From assembly GCF_040639655.1 (NCBI RefSeq), contig NZ_JBFAAI010000033.1, forward strand, positions 1 through 64,000: a stretch of 64,000 nt of DNA, read 5' to 3'. The number at the start of each line of letters is the position of its first letter. Position 1 is the first letter of the stretch. The stretch is from Actinoplanes sp040639655. GTDB taxonomy: Bacteria; Actinomycetota; Actinomycetes; Mycobacteriales; Micromonosporaceae. Both the position numbers and the translations under genes were made by a program. Shown one piece after another: positions 40,374 to 48,677 of the stretch. Under the pieces are notes generated by a model, which was given only the letters and a program-made list of their open reading frames with translations, was not told the origin of the DNA and did no database searches.

Positions 40374-40880
40374 TCAACGCAGCCGGAACTGCTGGTTCTG
40401 TGCGCCGCTGCAGCGGTACTGCTGGATGTCGGTGTCATCGGCGGTGCTGGAACCCCAGACGTCGAGGCACTTGCCGCTGTGCCGCACCACGATCTCCTTG
40501 TATCCGCCGCTACCGGGTGCCAGGCGCCACCGCTGGTTCGATCCTCCGTTGCAGCGGTACTGCCGCACGTCGGCCTCGTCCGCGTCACTGGAGCCGGACA
40601 CGTCGAGGCACTTGCCGCTGTGCCGCGCGATGATCTCGTAGTAGCCGCCGCCGCGGGAGGCCAGACGCCATTGCTGGTTGTTCCCACCGTGGCAGCGGTA
40701 CTGCAACACGTCGGCGTCGTCGACAGAACTCGCGCCCCGCACGTCGACGCATTTGCCGCTGTGCCGGGCGATGATCTCGTAATAGGTGTTCCCGGCCTGT
40801 ACGGGTGCCGCGACGGCGCCGGCGCCGAGGCCGGTCGCGATCGTCAGAGTCAACAGGCGGATCATCCTGTTCATGGTCAT
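40374..40880 (-). CDS. Secreted three-repeat beta-trefoil (ricin-type) lectin
   Basis: A 168-residue exported protein. A signal peptide (NRMIRLLTLTIATGLGAGAVAAPVQA) precedes a beta-trefoil only 138 residues long, made of three nearly identical units: YYEIIARHSGKCVDV, YYEIIARHSGKCLDV and YKEIVVRHSGKCLDV, each ending in a Q-x-W/F motif (QQWRL, QRWRL, QQFRL) with paired cysteines. There is no enzyme domain. It should bind sugars outside the cell. The high identity between repeats indicates recent internal duplication. It is a single-gene unit. Confidence 0.87.
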   Translation of the reverse strand: MTMNRMIRLLTLTIATGLGAGAVAAPVQAGNTYYEIIARHSGKCVDVRGASSVDDADVLQYRCHGGNNQQWRLASRGGGYYEIIARHSGKCLDVSGSSDADEADVRQYRCNGGSNQRWRLAPGSGGYKEIVVRHSGKCLDVWGSSTADDTDIQQYRCSGAQNQQFRLR

Positions 40881-41229
40881 CTCTACGCTCTCAGTGAGTC
40901 ACGAACGACCGGTATCCGTCACGGAGTGTAGGCACCGCTGATCCGGCCGCGGGCCGGTTCGGCCAATGCCGCAGCGGGTTCAGGTCGGCCCTGCCGCAGG
41001 TGGACGACGTCCATCCCGGCCGGCGCCGGTGCTTCCGGCGGCGTCGCGTACCTGCTGAAGAATGAGCCCGGCCATCGGCCGGATCGTCTGCGTGCCGCGC
41101 CGTTCGAGGGACGGTTGCGGCCGGCCGGCTGTCCGATTTTGACCGGACACTCGAACGGATCTGCGTTCCTCCGGCGCGGGCGGGCGAAAGAATCCTGGTC
41201 TTCCGCCGAACACGAGGAGACCCACACTC
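40881..41229. other. Intergenic stretch between two secreted protein genes
   Basis: These 349 bases hold the divergent promoters of the beta-trefoil lectin (minus) and the lamin-tail protein (plus). Open frames crossing it are Arg/Pro-rich and show no motif. GAGGAG just before 41230 is the only clear signal. Confidence 0.4.
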
Positions 41230-41682
41230 ATGCGTCGCATCACGCTGGGGACGATCAGCGCCCTTGCCATCGCCGCCGGCACCCTTGTCGCGGCAGCGCC
41301 GGCCCAGGCCGCGCCCGCGCTGCGGTTCCACTCCACCCAGTACGACTCGCCAGGTAAGGACACCCGGTCGAACGCCTCGCTCAACGCGGAGTGGATCGCA
41401 CTGGTGAACACCGGCACCACCGCGGTCAACCTGTCCGGCTGGAAGATCGTCGACAAGTCGAAGACGTACACCTTCGGCAACGTCACGATCGCCGGCAAGG
41501 GCGGCAAGGTCTACCTGCACACCGGAAAGGGCACCAACTCCAGGACCCACCTGTACTGGGGCTCCGGCAACTACGTCTGGAACAACACCGGCGACACCGC
41601 CACCCTCCGGACGAAGGCCGGCAAGACCCACGACACCTGCAAATGGGGCAACAAGACCGGGCGTACGCGCATCGCATGCTGA
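41230..41682 (+). CDS. Secreted lamin-tail domain protein
   Basis: A 150-residue exported protein. GAGGAG about 12 bases upstream supports the ATG. The signal peptide ends at APAQAAP (about residue 28). The remainder is one lamin-tail (LTD) immunoglobulin-like domain: LNAEWIALVNTGTTAVNLSGWKIVDKSKTYTFGNVTIAGKGGKVYLHTG, followed by LYWGSGNYVWNNTGDTATLRTKAGKTHDTCKWG. LTD modules in bacteria are found on secreted nucleases and cell-surface proteins; alone, the role is unknown. Two cysteines (in HDTCKWG and the final RIAC) may form a disulfide. Confidence 0.87.
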   Translation: MRRITLGTISALAIAAGTLVAAAPAQAAPALRFHSTQYDSPGKDTRSNASLNAEWIALVNTGTTAVNLSGWKIVDKSKTYTFGNVTIAGKGGKVYLHTGKGTNSRTHLYWGSGNYVWNNTGDTATLRTKAGKTHDTCKWGNKTGRTRIAC

Positions 41683-41725
41683 TCCGAATCGGTCCGGGAC
41701 CATCCGACCGTGCTGGAGGTCCCGG

Positions 41726-42520
41726 TCACCGCGGCGGCGTCCACTCGTAGTGCCTTGACGTGGTGATCTGGTGGAAGCCGGATCGGCGCAGGATGGGCGC
41801 GCTGTGCGGGGACGCGTCGACGTGCAGGAGCCGGTAACCGCGGGCGTCCGCGTCCCGGGCGCGAGCGGCGAGTATCGCCCGGTAGACGCCACGCCCGCGC
41901 CAGTCCGGCAGCGTCGCGCCGCCGAGCAGGGCAACGAAGTCGGTGCCGGGGTGGTAGATCGACCAGGCGCTGCAGACCAGCCGATCACCGTCCTCGGCCG
42001 CCAGGACGGTGATCTGGCCGGGATCGGCGGACAACCGGGCGCCGAGATCGCCGGCGACCCACGAGCAGTCGAATCCCCACACCGCGGTCTGTTGATCGGC
42101 GATGCGGCGCAGATCGGCGGGCTCACTGATGCGCCGCAGCACCACGCCGTCGGGCAGAACCGGTTCGGCGGCGACCTCGTCGGCGTACCCGAGTAGCACC
42201 GCCGACTGCTGCTGCGGTACGAAACCGGCCGCGATGAGCCGTTCGGGAAGGTCCTCGGGTAGGTCGTGGGCCCGTACCTTCCACTCGACGCCCTGCCCGC
42301 GGGCCTCGAAGTAGTCGCGTTGCCGGGCGATCAGCCGGTCCAGGTCGGCACCGGTGAGACCGACATCGCGTGGTGCCCGGATGCGTCCCATGTGCTCGCC
42401 GACGATCCGCCGGACCGGCCCGTCGTATTCGTGGATCACCCCGGCCGGAACGACTTCGAGTGGCAGGCGCATGTGCGCGTCGTAGGCGGCCAGTAGGGCA
42501 TCGATATCGGCCATGGTCAC
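41726..42520 (-). CDS. GNAT-family N-acetyltransferase
   Basis: A 264-residue protein whose C-terminal half is a GNAT domain: TVLAAEDGDRLVCSAWSIYHPGTDFVALLGGATLPDWRGRGVYRAILAARARDADARGYRLLHVDAS contains the acetyl-CoA loop (RGRGVY). The N-terminal half (about 1-120) is a degenerate second GNAT-like unit. The substrate is unknown. The start may be GTG 42520 or the ATG two codons later; no ribosome binding site decides between them. It is divergent from the NYN-LOTUS gene. Confidence 0.82.
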   Translation of the reverse strand: MTMADIDALLAAYDAHMRLPLEVVPAGVIHEYDGPVRRIVGEHMGRIRAPRDVGLTGADLDRLIARQRDYFEARGQGVEWKVRAHDLPEDLPERLIAAGFVPQQQSAVLLGYADEVAAEPVLPDGVVLRRISEPADLRRIADQQTAVWGFDCSWVAGDLGARLSADPGQITVLAAEDGDRLVCSAWSIYHPGTDFVALLGGATLPDWRGRGVYRAILAARARDADARGYRLLHVDASPHSAPILRRSGFHQITTSRHYEWTPPR

Positions 42521-42666
42521 ATGGTGCCGTAATGCGCCCCCGGCCGTGGACCGGCCCGCGGCGGGTCAGTGGGACAGGCGCGGGCTCGGGGCCGAAACGT
42601 GGTCCGATGGTCCGGACGGCAGGGCGCCGCGCCGCGCGTGGCTGATCCTGGCGGGCCACCGGTGGG

Positions 42667-42672
42667 TAGGCT
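42667..42672 (+). promoter_or_regulatory. Leaderless -10 box (TAGGCT) for the NYN-LOTUS gene
   Basis: TAGGCT ends seven bases before the GTG at 42680. It decides the start in favour of 42680 over an earlier in-frame GTG/ATG at 42569. Confidence 0.55.
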
Positions 42673-42679
42673 GAGCCAC

Positions 42680-43747
42680 GTGGATCAAGAAGAGCGAATC
42701 GCCATGTTCCTGGATTACGAGAACCTGGCGATCGGCGCCCGCGATCATCTCGGTGGGATGGCGTTCGACCTGCGGCCCGTCGCCGACGCGCTCGCCGAAC
42801 GCGGGCGCGTCGTCGTGCGCCGGGCGTATGCCGACTGGTCCTACTTCGATGAGGACCGGCGCATGCTGACCCGCTCGCACGTCGAGCTGATCGACATCCC
42901 GCAGAAGATGGGCGCGTCCCGCAAGAACGCGGCCGACATCAAGATGGTCGTCGACGCGCTCGAGGCAGCCTTCGAACGGCAGTACATCTCGACGTTCGTG
43001 CTGTGCACCGGCGACAGCGACTTCACCCCGCTGGTGCACAAGCTACGGGAACTCAACAAGCGGGTGATCGGGGTGGGAGTCGAGCGCACCACGTCGGCGC
43101 TGCTGCCGCCGGCCTGCGACGAGTTCCTGTTCTACGACCGGCTCGACGGGGTGGAGGTGCCGGTGTCCCGGCCGCGACGCGCCCGCCCCGAGCCGGTCCG
43201 GGCACCCGAGCCGGTGAAGGTCCCCGAGCCGGTCGTGGAGCCGGTCGTGGAGGAGGCGCCCGCCCGGGACGCCGAGTCGCTTGCGACGCTGGTCGCCCAG
43301 ACCGTGTCGGGTCTGCTGCGCAGCGCCGACGGCACGGTCACCGCGTCGACGCTGAAACGGACACTGCTGCGTAAGGACTCCACGTTCAGCGAGGCCGACT
43401 ACGGGTTCCGGGCGTTCGGTGAACTGCTTCGCCACCTGGCCGACGGCAACGTCATCGAACTCAGCGTCGGCCAGGCCAAGGGCGACCCGGAGGTGTCACT
43501 GCCCGAACACGGCGACCGGGAGGCCGCGTTCGGGCTGCTCGCGACCGTGGTGGCCGACGTCGGGCCGGTGGCGCTGTCCGCGTTGAAGAACCGGGTGGTG
43601 AAAGCGTCGCCGGGGTTCAGCGAGAAGAAGCTCGGCTATCGCAGCTTCCTGCAGTTCGCGAAGGCGGCGGCCACCGCGGGCGCCGTCGAACTGGCCTGGA
43701 ACCCCGACGCCGACGACTACCTGCTGACCGCACCGTCAGGGCGTTGA
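42680..43747 (+). CDS. NYN ribonuclease-like protein with two LOTUS/OST-HTH domains
   Basis: A 355-residue protein. The N-terminal NYN (PIN-like) domain (about 5-155) has the acidic metal-site residues in AMFLDYENLA, NAADIKMVVDALEAAF and LCTGDSDFTPLVHKLRE. A Pro/Glu/Val-rich linker with EPV repeats (about 165-190) joins two OST-HTH/LOTUS-like modules: ESLATLVAQTVSGLLRSADGTVTASTLKRTLLRKDSTFSEADYGFRAFGELLR, then FGLLATVVADVGPVALSALKNRVVKASPGFSEKKLGYRSFLQFAKAA. LOTUS domains bind RNA, notably G-quadruplex RNA, or protein partners, so this is a candidate RNA-guided or RNA-decay nuclease. Confidence 0.88.
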   Translation: MDQEERIAMFLDYENLAIGARDHLGGMAFDLRPVADALAERGRVVVRRAYADWSYFDEDRRMLTRSHVELIDIPQKMGASRKNAADIKMVVDALEAAFERQYISTFVLCTGDSDFTPLVHKLRELNKRVIGVGVERTTSALLPPACDEFLFYDRLDGVEVPVSRPRRARPEPVRAPEPVKVPEPVVEPVVEEAPARDAESLATLVAQTVSGLLRSADGTVTASTLKRTLLRKDSTFSEADYGFRAFGELLRHLADGNVIELSVGQAKGDPEVSLPEHGDREAAFGLLATVVADVGPVALSALKNRVVKASPGFSEKKLGYRSFLQFAKAAATAGAVELAWNPDADDYLLTAPSGR

Positions 43748-43863
43748 CGTCCCGGCCGGAGAACTTCCGCCCGATGGTGGCGACTGCACGTCATGGCTTC
43801 AACGCGAGTGGCTGAGGACGGCACCGCCAGCCGAATTTTCCGGGGCTGTGTGGATGCGCATTC

Positions 43864-43869
43864 TACTGT
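43864..43869 (+). promoter_or_regulatory. Leaderless -10 box (TACTGT) for the lipoprotein gene
   Basis: TACTGT ends eight bases before the ATG at 43878 and helps choose that start among several in-frame candidates. Confidence 0.4.
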
Positions 43870-43877
43870 CGAATCCG

Positions 43878-44390
43878 ATGATATCGATGCCGCAGCCCGT
43901 GCTGCTGATCCGAGCCTTCGCCGTGCGCGCCCTGGCCTGTGTCGTGCTGGCACTGATGGTCTCCGCCTGCTCTGCCGACCCCTTACCGCAACCGCCCGCA
44001 CCGGCCGGCGCGGTGGGAATAGAGGTCCCCATGGACCCCATGACCACCGACGAGATAGAACGCTTCTATAACGCGTACGCAGACCTGGTTCCCTGGTTGC
44101 GGGAGCACTACCAGCCCTCGTGGGAGCTCAGTACGTGGTACCGCATGCCTGCGGCCACGACGTGGGAGTCGATCGAGGAGCACTACACAGCGGCGCTCGG
44201 CCCCGACTGGAAAGTCGACGACAGGTATCGCTATCCCCGATATCCCGTGGACGGGGCGACTGACCTGTCAGGCCGTCACGCGCGGGTATGGAGCAACGGC
44301 GACCGGGCGGTGGCGATCATGATCAACCCGGCCGATGCCGACAGCGGCCACATCCTTCACGTGCTGCTACCGGAAGAAGACCGCCGGTAG
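43878..44390 (+). CDS. Putative lipoprotein of unknown function
   Basis: A 170-residue protein. The hydrophobic signal (PVLLIRAFAVRALACVVLALMVSAC) ends in a lipobox-like LMVSAC, predicting lipid modification of the cysteine near residue 31 and anchoring outside the membrane. The mature part has MDPMTTDEIERFYNAYADLVPWLREHY, TTWESIEEHYTAALGPDWKVDDRYR and VWSNGDRAVAIMINPAD. No family is recognised. The start is uncertain (43848, 43878 or 43887). Confidence 0.62.
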   Translation: MISMPQPVLLIRAFAVRALACVVLALMVSACSADPLPQPPAPAGAVGIEVPMDPMTTDEIERFYNAYADLVPWLREHYQPSWELSTWYRMPAATTWESIEEHYTAALGPDWKVDDRYRYPRYPVDGATDLSGRHARVWSNGDRAVAIMINPADADSGHILHVLLPEEDRR

Positions 44391-44524
44391 ACTTTCCGCC
44401 GGCGCCGTGATCGCCGGCGAGTGGACATCGTCGACATCTGAGCCGTCACTGGGCTCGGCGACGGCCACCCCGAACACCGCGCTTCGCGCCGCCGAATCCG
44501 CGAGCGTCGAACCGACCCCAACCC

Positions 44525-44677
44525 GTGATCTCGAAGTACTGGATGTTTTCCGGGTTGTGGGAACTGATTCGCAGGAAGCTCTGCACCCGTTGGAGCGAGT
44601 TGGCTGCGGAGCAGGGCTGTTCGCGGATGATGAGGACGATCCGTATGGCGATCACGTTGATCGGGCAGCCACGATGA
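44525..44677 (+). CDS. Possible 50-residue basic peptide
   Basis: From GTG 44525 the frame reads VISKYWMFSGLWELIRRKL, then CTRWSELAAEQGCSRMMRT and IRMAITLIGQPR. About four-fifths of third positions are G or C, and the residue mix (Trp, Leu, Arg, Met) looks more protein-like than the shadows around it. There is no clear ribosome binding site or homologue in memory, and upstream in-frame codons look non-coding. It may be a small gene or the tail of a decayed one. Confidence 0.25.
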   Translation: MISKYWMFSGLWELIRRKLCTRWSELAAEQGCSRMMRTIRMAITLIGQPR

Positions 44678-44872
44678 GAGGACACAGCGATGACAAGGCA
44701 GGGACCTCTTCCTTGCTGTGCGCCCGTCCAGGTGTCCACGACGCGGTTGCAGTCGGTTGAGCCGGCGCCTCCACCGTCACGTGTCCGGTCCGGCGCCGAG
44801 GAGTTGGTCGGACTCGACGGCGGATGGTTCCGGATGGGCAGCGACGACGCCTGCGGAGGAGCGCCCGGGTCG

Positions 44873-44878
44873 TACTCT
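44873..44878 (+). promoter_or_regulatory. Leaderless -10 box (TACTCT) deciding the 44885 start
   Basis: TACTCT ends six bases before GTG 44885, the point from which the downstream protein first looks like coding sequence. Confidence 0.45.
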
Positions 44879-44884
44879 CCGGCT

Positions 44885-45265
44885 GTGCTGTCGAAGGAGC
44901 TCTTCGCGCGTTTGGTCGAAGCCCAGGGGGCGTCGGATCACCCAGGAGCGTCCCACGCCCGAGCGCTCGGACTGCTTACCGTCTTCAACTCCTTGTGGGA
45001 GTTCTACCTCTTGGCCCCGCCCGGAGACGTTCTTGTCGATCGGGATGACGGCGCCCCCGTACCCGCTACCCCTGCCGAACGAGACCTGGCGTTCGTCCAG
45101 GCCGCCCGGCGCTTCCCTGAGTTGCGCCACCTGATGCCCGAACGCCCGCCCACCGCCCGCACCTGCCCCCATTGCGGCGGCTCCGGGATGATCACCTTGA
45201 ACGACGGACGGAACATTTTCTGCGGCCCACCCTGTAACACCAGTGGATGGATAGCCGAACTGTAG
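44885..45265 (+). CDS. Small protein with CxxCxGxG zinc motif
   Basis: A 126-residue protein of unknown function. The N-terminal 90 residues are helical (LSKELFARLVEAQGASD, LLTVFNSLWEFYLLAPPG). The C-terminus has TCPHCGGSGMITLNDGRNIFCGPPCNTSG, that is, one DnaJ-like CxxCxGxG half-site plus two further cysteines, likely to bind one zinc. GTG 44885 is preferred because of the leaderless -10 box and because the residues upstream (from 44690) are poor in recognisable structure. A second, unrelated gene nearby (48678-49646) carries the same type of motif twice. Confidence 0.6.
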   Translation: MLSKELFARLVEAQGASDHPGASHARALGLLTVFNSLWEFYLLAPPGDVLVDRDDGAPVPATPAERDLAFVQAARRFPELRHLMPERPPTARTCPHCGGSGMITLNDGRNIFCGPPCNTSGWIAEL

Positions 45266-45437
45266 GACCGCCTCGCCGCGTCGCTCAAACGCCTTCACAT
45301 GCCGCCGAGAAAGCGCGCTTGGCCCGGTTTCTACCGTACCCCCTCGGGGTAGGCCGGTACGCGCTGTAGCAGCCGTTGACGACCCAGCGGGCTGCTCCGC
45401 CATGGCGCCGGGTGGGGTCGGAGGTTGAACGGCAAGC

Positions 45438-45770
45438 TCAGGCCGAGGCGCAGGCGATGCAACGGCGGGCGAACGGGCGGGCGGCGAGCCGTTCGGCCGG
45501 GATCGGCCGGCCGCAGCCCTCGCAGACGCCGTACGTCCCCGCGCCGACCCGGCGCAGCGCGTCGTCGACCTCGGCGATCCGGTCCCGGGCCGCGGCCAGC
45601 AGGGCGGTCAGCTGGGCACGTTCGAAGCCGATGGTGGCGCCCTCCGGGTCGTGCTCGTCGTCGGCGTTGGAGTCCCGGGATGCCGAGAACAGCGCCTCCA
45701 GGCTCGCCGCAAGCGTCGTCATCTCCGCCTCGGCGTCGGCGCGCAGCCGCAACAGGTCGTCCCGAACCAT
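45438..45770 (-). CDS. TraR/DksA-type zinc finger protein
   Basis: A 110-residue protein with a coiled-coil hairpin (VRDDLLRLRADAEAEMTTLAASLEALFSAS and GFERAQLTALLAAARDRIAEVDDALRRV) and a C-terminal four-cysteine finger CEGCGRPIPAERLAARPFARRCIAC. Such DksA-like proteins enter the RNA polymerase secondary channel and modify transcription initiation, sometimes with ppGpp. TAGGGT six bases before the ATG indicates a leaderless message. It is divergent from the PAS-EAL gene, 28 bases away, so they share a compact promoter region. Confidence 0.88.
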   Translation of the reverse strand: MVRDDLLRLRADAEAEMTTLAASLEALFSASRDSNADDEHDPEGATIGFERAQLTALLAAARDRIAEVDDALRRVGAGTYGVCEGCGRPIPAERLAARPFARRCIACASA

Positions 45771-45776
45771 CTGTGC

Positions 45777-45782
45777 ACCCTA
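45777..45782 (-). promoter_or_regulatory. Leaderless -10 box (TAGGGT) for the DksA-like gene
   Basis: On the minus strand TAGGGT ends six bases before the ATG at 45770. Confidence 0.5.
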
Positions 45783-45798
45783 ACCAGGTGGCGGAAGT

Positions 45799-47241
45799 GT
45801 GAGCGGCAGCACCACTCATGCCGGTGGGCTGCGCGCCGATGAGCAGAGGGTGAAGGACACCGCGACGGCCGATGCCGACAGCACCGCTGACCTGCTGCGA
45901 GCGCGCAGCGTGGTGAAGTCCGCGGTCATCGTGCTCGCCGCGAGCATGGTCGTCGCGCTCATCTCGTACGCCTGGGATTGGCTCGAGGTTCTTCTCAAGG
46001 GCGAGAGCCCGGAGGCGGACGAGTGGTTCGGGCTGATCGGGGTCGCCTGGTTGCCGCTCGCCGTGGCCACCACTGTGCGGCTGCTGCGTTTCAACCGCAG
46101 CCTGGCCGTGCGCGCCGAGGAGGCCGTGGAGGCGTTCCGGGACACCGTGCACACCGCGCACGGCTGGGTGTGGAAGGTCGATGCCGAGCTGCGCGTCACC
46201 TGGAGCAGCGACGGCGTGACCGAGCTGCTCGGCTACGACACGCGCGAGATCACCGGCCGCGATGTCCGGGAGCTGCTGGGCGACGACCAGGAGCCCGGTG
46301 GGCACGCCTTCGACGAGGCCGCACGCCAGGACTGGACCAGCGGCACCACCCACCGCGACGGCACGGTACGTACCCTCAGCAGCACCGCCACCCCGGTGTA
46401 CGGCACGGACGGCCACATCGTCGGCTATCGCGGCTTCAGCGCCGACGTCACCCTGGAGGCGGCCGCCGCGCTGGCCGATCAGCGGGTGCGGGACGAGAAC
46501 GCGCAGATCCGGGCCCGGGTCGAGCACAGCATCCGGGAGGAGAACGCGCTGCAGATCGTTCTACAGCCGATCGTCGACCTGGACCGCAACGAGATCGCCG
46601 GAATGGAGGCGCTGGCACGGTTCACCGCCGAGCCGTACCGCACACCGGACGTCTGTTTCGGCGAGGCCTGGAAGGTGGGGCTCGGCGTCGACCTGGAGCT
46701 GCGTGCCGTGGAGGCGGCCTGCCGGCGGCTTCCCGATCTGCCCGGCCGGGCGTACCTGTCGGTCAACGTCTCGGCGCAGACGATTCTCGACGAGCGTTTC
46801 CACGAACTGCTTGCGGGTCTCGGGTCCGCTGCGGGCTCCCTGGTCATCGAGGTCACCGAGCACACCGCTGTCGACAATTACGACATCCTGGCCGAAACCA
46901 TGCAGCGGGTCCGCGCCACCGGGGCGCGCCTGGCGGTCGACGACGCCGGCGCCGGGTACGCCTCGATGCAGCACATCCTGCGGCTGCGCCCGGACATCGT
47001 GAAACTGGACCGCAGCATCATCGCCGACAGCGACCAGGACCCCGCCCGGCGGGCCCTGATCGGCGCGATGAGCAACTTCGGCGCGTCGCTCGGCATGACC
47101 GTGGTCGCCGAGGGCGTCGAGACCAGCGGTGAACTCGCCGTTCTCACCGAGGAGGGCCTGAACCACGCTCAGGGTTACCTGCTGAGCAGGCCGGCCGCCG
47201 ACCCCCGCGTCGACTGGCCGGAACGGCACCTGGCGGCGTGA
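45799..47241 (+). CDS. Membrane PAS-EAL c-di-GMP phosphodiesterase
   Basis: A 480-residue protein. Two helices (about 37-60 and 78-95) are followed by a PAS domain (about 105-225, WVWKVDAELRVTWSSDGVTELLGYDTREITGRD) and an EAL domain (about 245-475) without GGDEF. The phosphodiesterase residues are present: GMEALARF, SVNVSAQT, VIEVTEHTA, VDDAGAGYASM, IVKLDRSII, VAEGVET and AQGYLLSRP, so hydrolysis of c-di-GMP to pGpG is expected. The GTG start is the first plausible one, and the true start could lie a few codons later. It is divergent from the DksA-like gene. Confidence 0.9.
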   Translation: MSGSTTHAGGLRADEQRVKDTATADADSTADLLRARSVVKSAVIVLAASMVVALISYAWDWLEVLLKGESPEADEWFGLIGVAWLPLAVATTVRLLRFNRSLAVRAEEAVEAFRDTVHTAHGWVWKVDAELRVTWSSDGVTELLGYDTREITGRDVRELLGDDQEPGGHAFDEAARQDWTSGTTHRDGTVRTLSSTATPVYGTDGHIVGYRGFSADVTLEAAAALADQRVRDENAQIRARVEHSIREENALQIVLQPIVDLDRNEIAGMEALARFTAEPYRTPDVCFGEAWKVGLGVDLELRAVEAACRRLPDLPGRAYLSVNVSAQTILDERFHELLAGLGSAAGSLVIEVTEHTAVDNYDILAETMQRVRATGARLAVDDAGAGYASMQHILRLRPDIVKLDRSIIADSDQDPARRALIGAMSNFGASLGMTVVAEGVETSGELAVLTEEGLNHAQGYLLSRPAADPRVDWPERHLAA

Positions 47242-47312
47242 CGGAGCGGGCAACACCGGTAAGACATCGACGGCCATGGACATACAAGCCTCATCGGTGA
47301 AGAGTTGGAGCC

Positions 47313-48662
47313 ATGTCTACGAGGCGTACCTTCCTGGTGGCGGGCGCGGTGACAGCCGCCGGCGTCGCCGTCCCCGGCACGGCCGCCGCTGCTGCTCCCG
47401 ACCGGGAGCTGCAGCGGATCCTCCGTGAGATCGACCCAGCGCGGATCGAGGCGATCGTCCGCAAACTGGTGTCCTTCGGCACCCGGCACACCCTGTCGGT
47501 GCAGGACGACCCGAACCGCGGCATCGGCGCGGCCCGCGACTGGATCTTCGCCGAGCTGCAGCGTCACGCCGCCGCCTCCGACGGCCGGATGACCGTCGAG
47601 CAGCAGTCGTTCATCCAGCCGGTCTCCCCGCGGATCCCGGCCCCGACCCGGATCACCAACGTGATCGCCACCCTGCGGGGCAGCGTCACCCCCGAACGCA
47701 TCTACGTGGTGACCGGCCACTACGACTCCCGGGTCACCGATGTGATGGACGCGGTCAAGGACGCCCCGGGCGCCGACGACGACGCGTCCGGCGTTGCGGT
47801 GATCATGGAGCTGGCCCGGGTGCTGGCCACCCGCCGGCCGGAGTCGACGCTGGTGTTCGCCGCGGTCGCCGGCGAGGAGCAGGGCCTCTACGGCTCCGAC
47901 CACATGGCCCAGCAGTACCGGGACGCGGGCGCCGACATCCAGGGCATGTTCAGCAACGACATCGTCGGCACCGGCAACGCCCACGACGGCACCCGCAACG
48001 ACCCGCGGACGGTCCGGCTGTTCGTCGAGGGCGTACCGACTTCGGAGACCGCCGCGGAAGCGACCACCCGCAAGAGCACCGGCGGCGAGAACGACGGTCC
48101 CTCCCGGCAACTGGGCCGCTTCGTCAAACAGGTCGAGCCGGACGGCATGAACGTGCGGGTCGTCTGGCGCCGCGACCGCTACCTGCGCGGCAGCGACCAC
48201 ATCTCGTTCCTGCTGCGCGGCTATCCCGCCGCCCGCTTCACCGAGCCGCGCGAGAACTTCAACCACGAACATCAGGACGTACGGGTGGAGAACGGCATCC
48301 AGTACGGCGACCTGCCGGAGTTCTGCGACTTCGGGTACATCGCCCGCGTCGCACGGGTCAACGCCGCCGCACTGTGGTCGCTGGCGCAGGCACCCGGCAC
48401 CCCGAAGGGCGTGGTCATCGACACCACCCGGCTGACCAACGACACCACCCTGCGCTGGCAGATGGGCACCGAGCCGGACCTGGCCGGATACGAGGTGGTG
48501 TGGCGCGAGACGACCGCCCCCGACTGGCAGCACTCGCTGTCGGTCGGCAAGGTCGGCACGATCACCGTCGACCTGTCCAAGGACAACGTCTTCTTCGGCG
48601 TACGGGCGGTCGACTCCACCGGCCACCGCAGTCCGGTCGCCGCCCCGAAACCGTCGTCCTGA
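47313..48662 (+). CDS. Tat-exported M28 zinc aminopeptidase
   Basis: A 449-residue secreted peptidase. TRRTFLVAGAVTAAGVAVPG is a twin-arginine signal, cleaved near TAAAAAP. The M28 catalytic domain (about 35-365) shows YVVTGHYDSR (His ligand), PGADDDASGVAV (bridging Asp), VAGEEQGLYGS (catalytic and ligand Glu pair) and FSNDIVG; the last His is probably in FNHEHQD. The C-terminal 80 residues (LRWQMGTEPDLAGYEVVWRET, FFGVRAVDSTGHRSP) form a fibronectin type III-like domain. It presumably trims peptides outside the cell. Confidence 0.9.
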   Translation: MSTRRTFLVAGAVTAAGVAVPGTAAAAAPDRELQRILREIDPARIEAIVRKLVSFGTRHTLSVQDDPNRGIGAARDWIFAELQRHAAASDGRMTVEQQSFIQPVSPRIPAPTRITNVIATLRGSVTPERIYVVTGHYDSRVTDVMDAVKDAPGADDDASGVAVIMELARVLATRRPESTLVFAAVAGEEQGLYGSDHMAQQYRDAGADIQGMFSNDIVGTGNAHDGTRNDPRTVRLFVEGVPTSETAAEATTRKSTGGENDGPSRQLGRFVKQVEPDGMNVRVVWRRDRYLRGSDHISFLLRGYPAARFTEPRENFNHEHQDVRVENGIQYGDLPEFCDFGYIARVARVNAAALWSLAQAPGTPKGVVIDTTRLTNDTTLRWQMGTEPDLAGYEVVWRETTAPDWQHSLSVGKVGTITVDLSKDNVFFGVRAVDSTGHRSPVAAPKPSS

Positions 48663-48677
48663 CTCCCGGCCGGACGA

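Larger units (their letters stand above)
44391..44884. other. Low-density stretch before the zinc-motif protein
   Basis: This roughly 490-base stretch has somewhat lower GC than its surroundings. Apart from one weak 50-codon open frame I see no supported gene, and long frames on either strand lack motifs. It may be eroded coding sequence. Confidence 0.4.
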
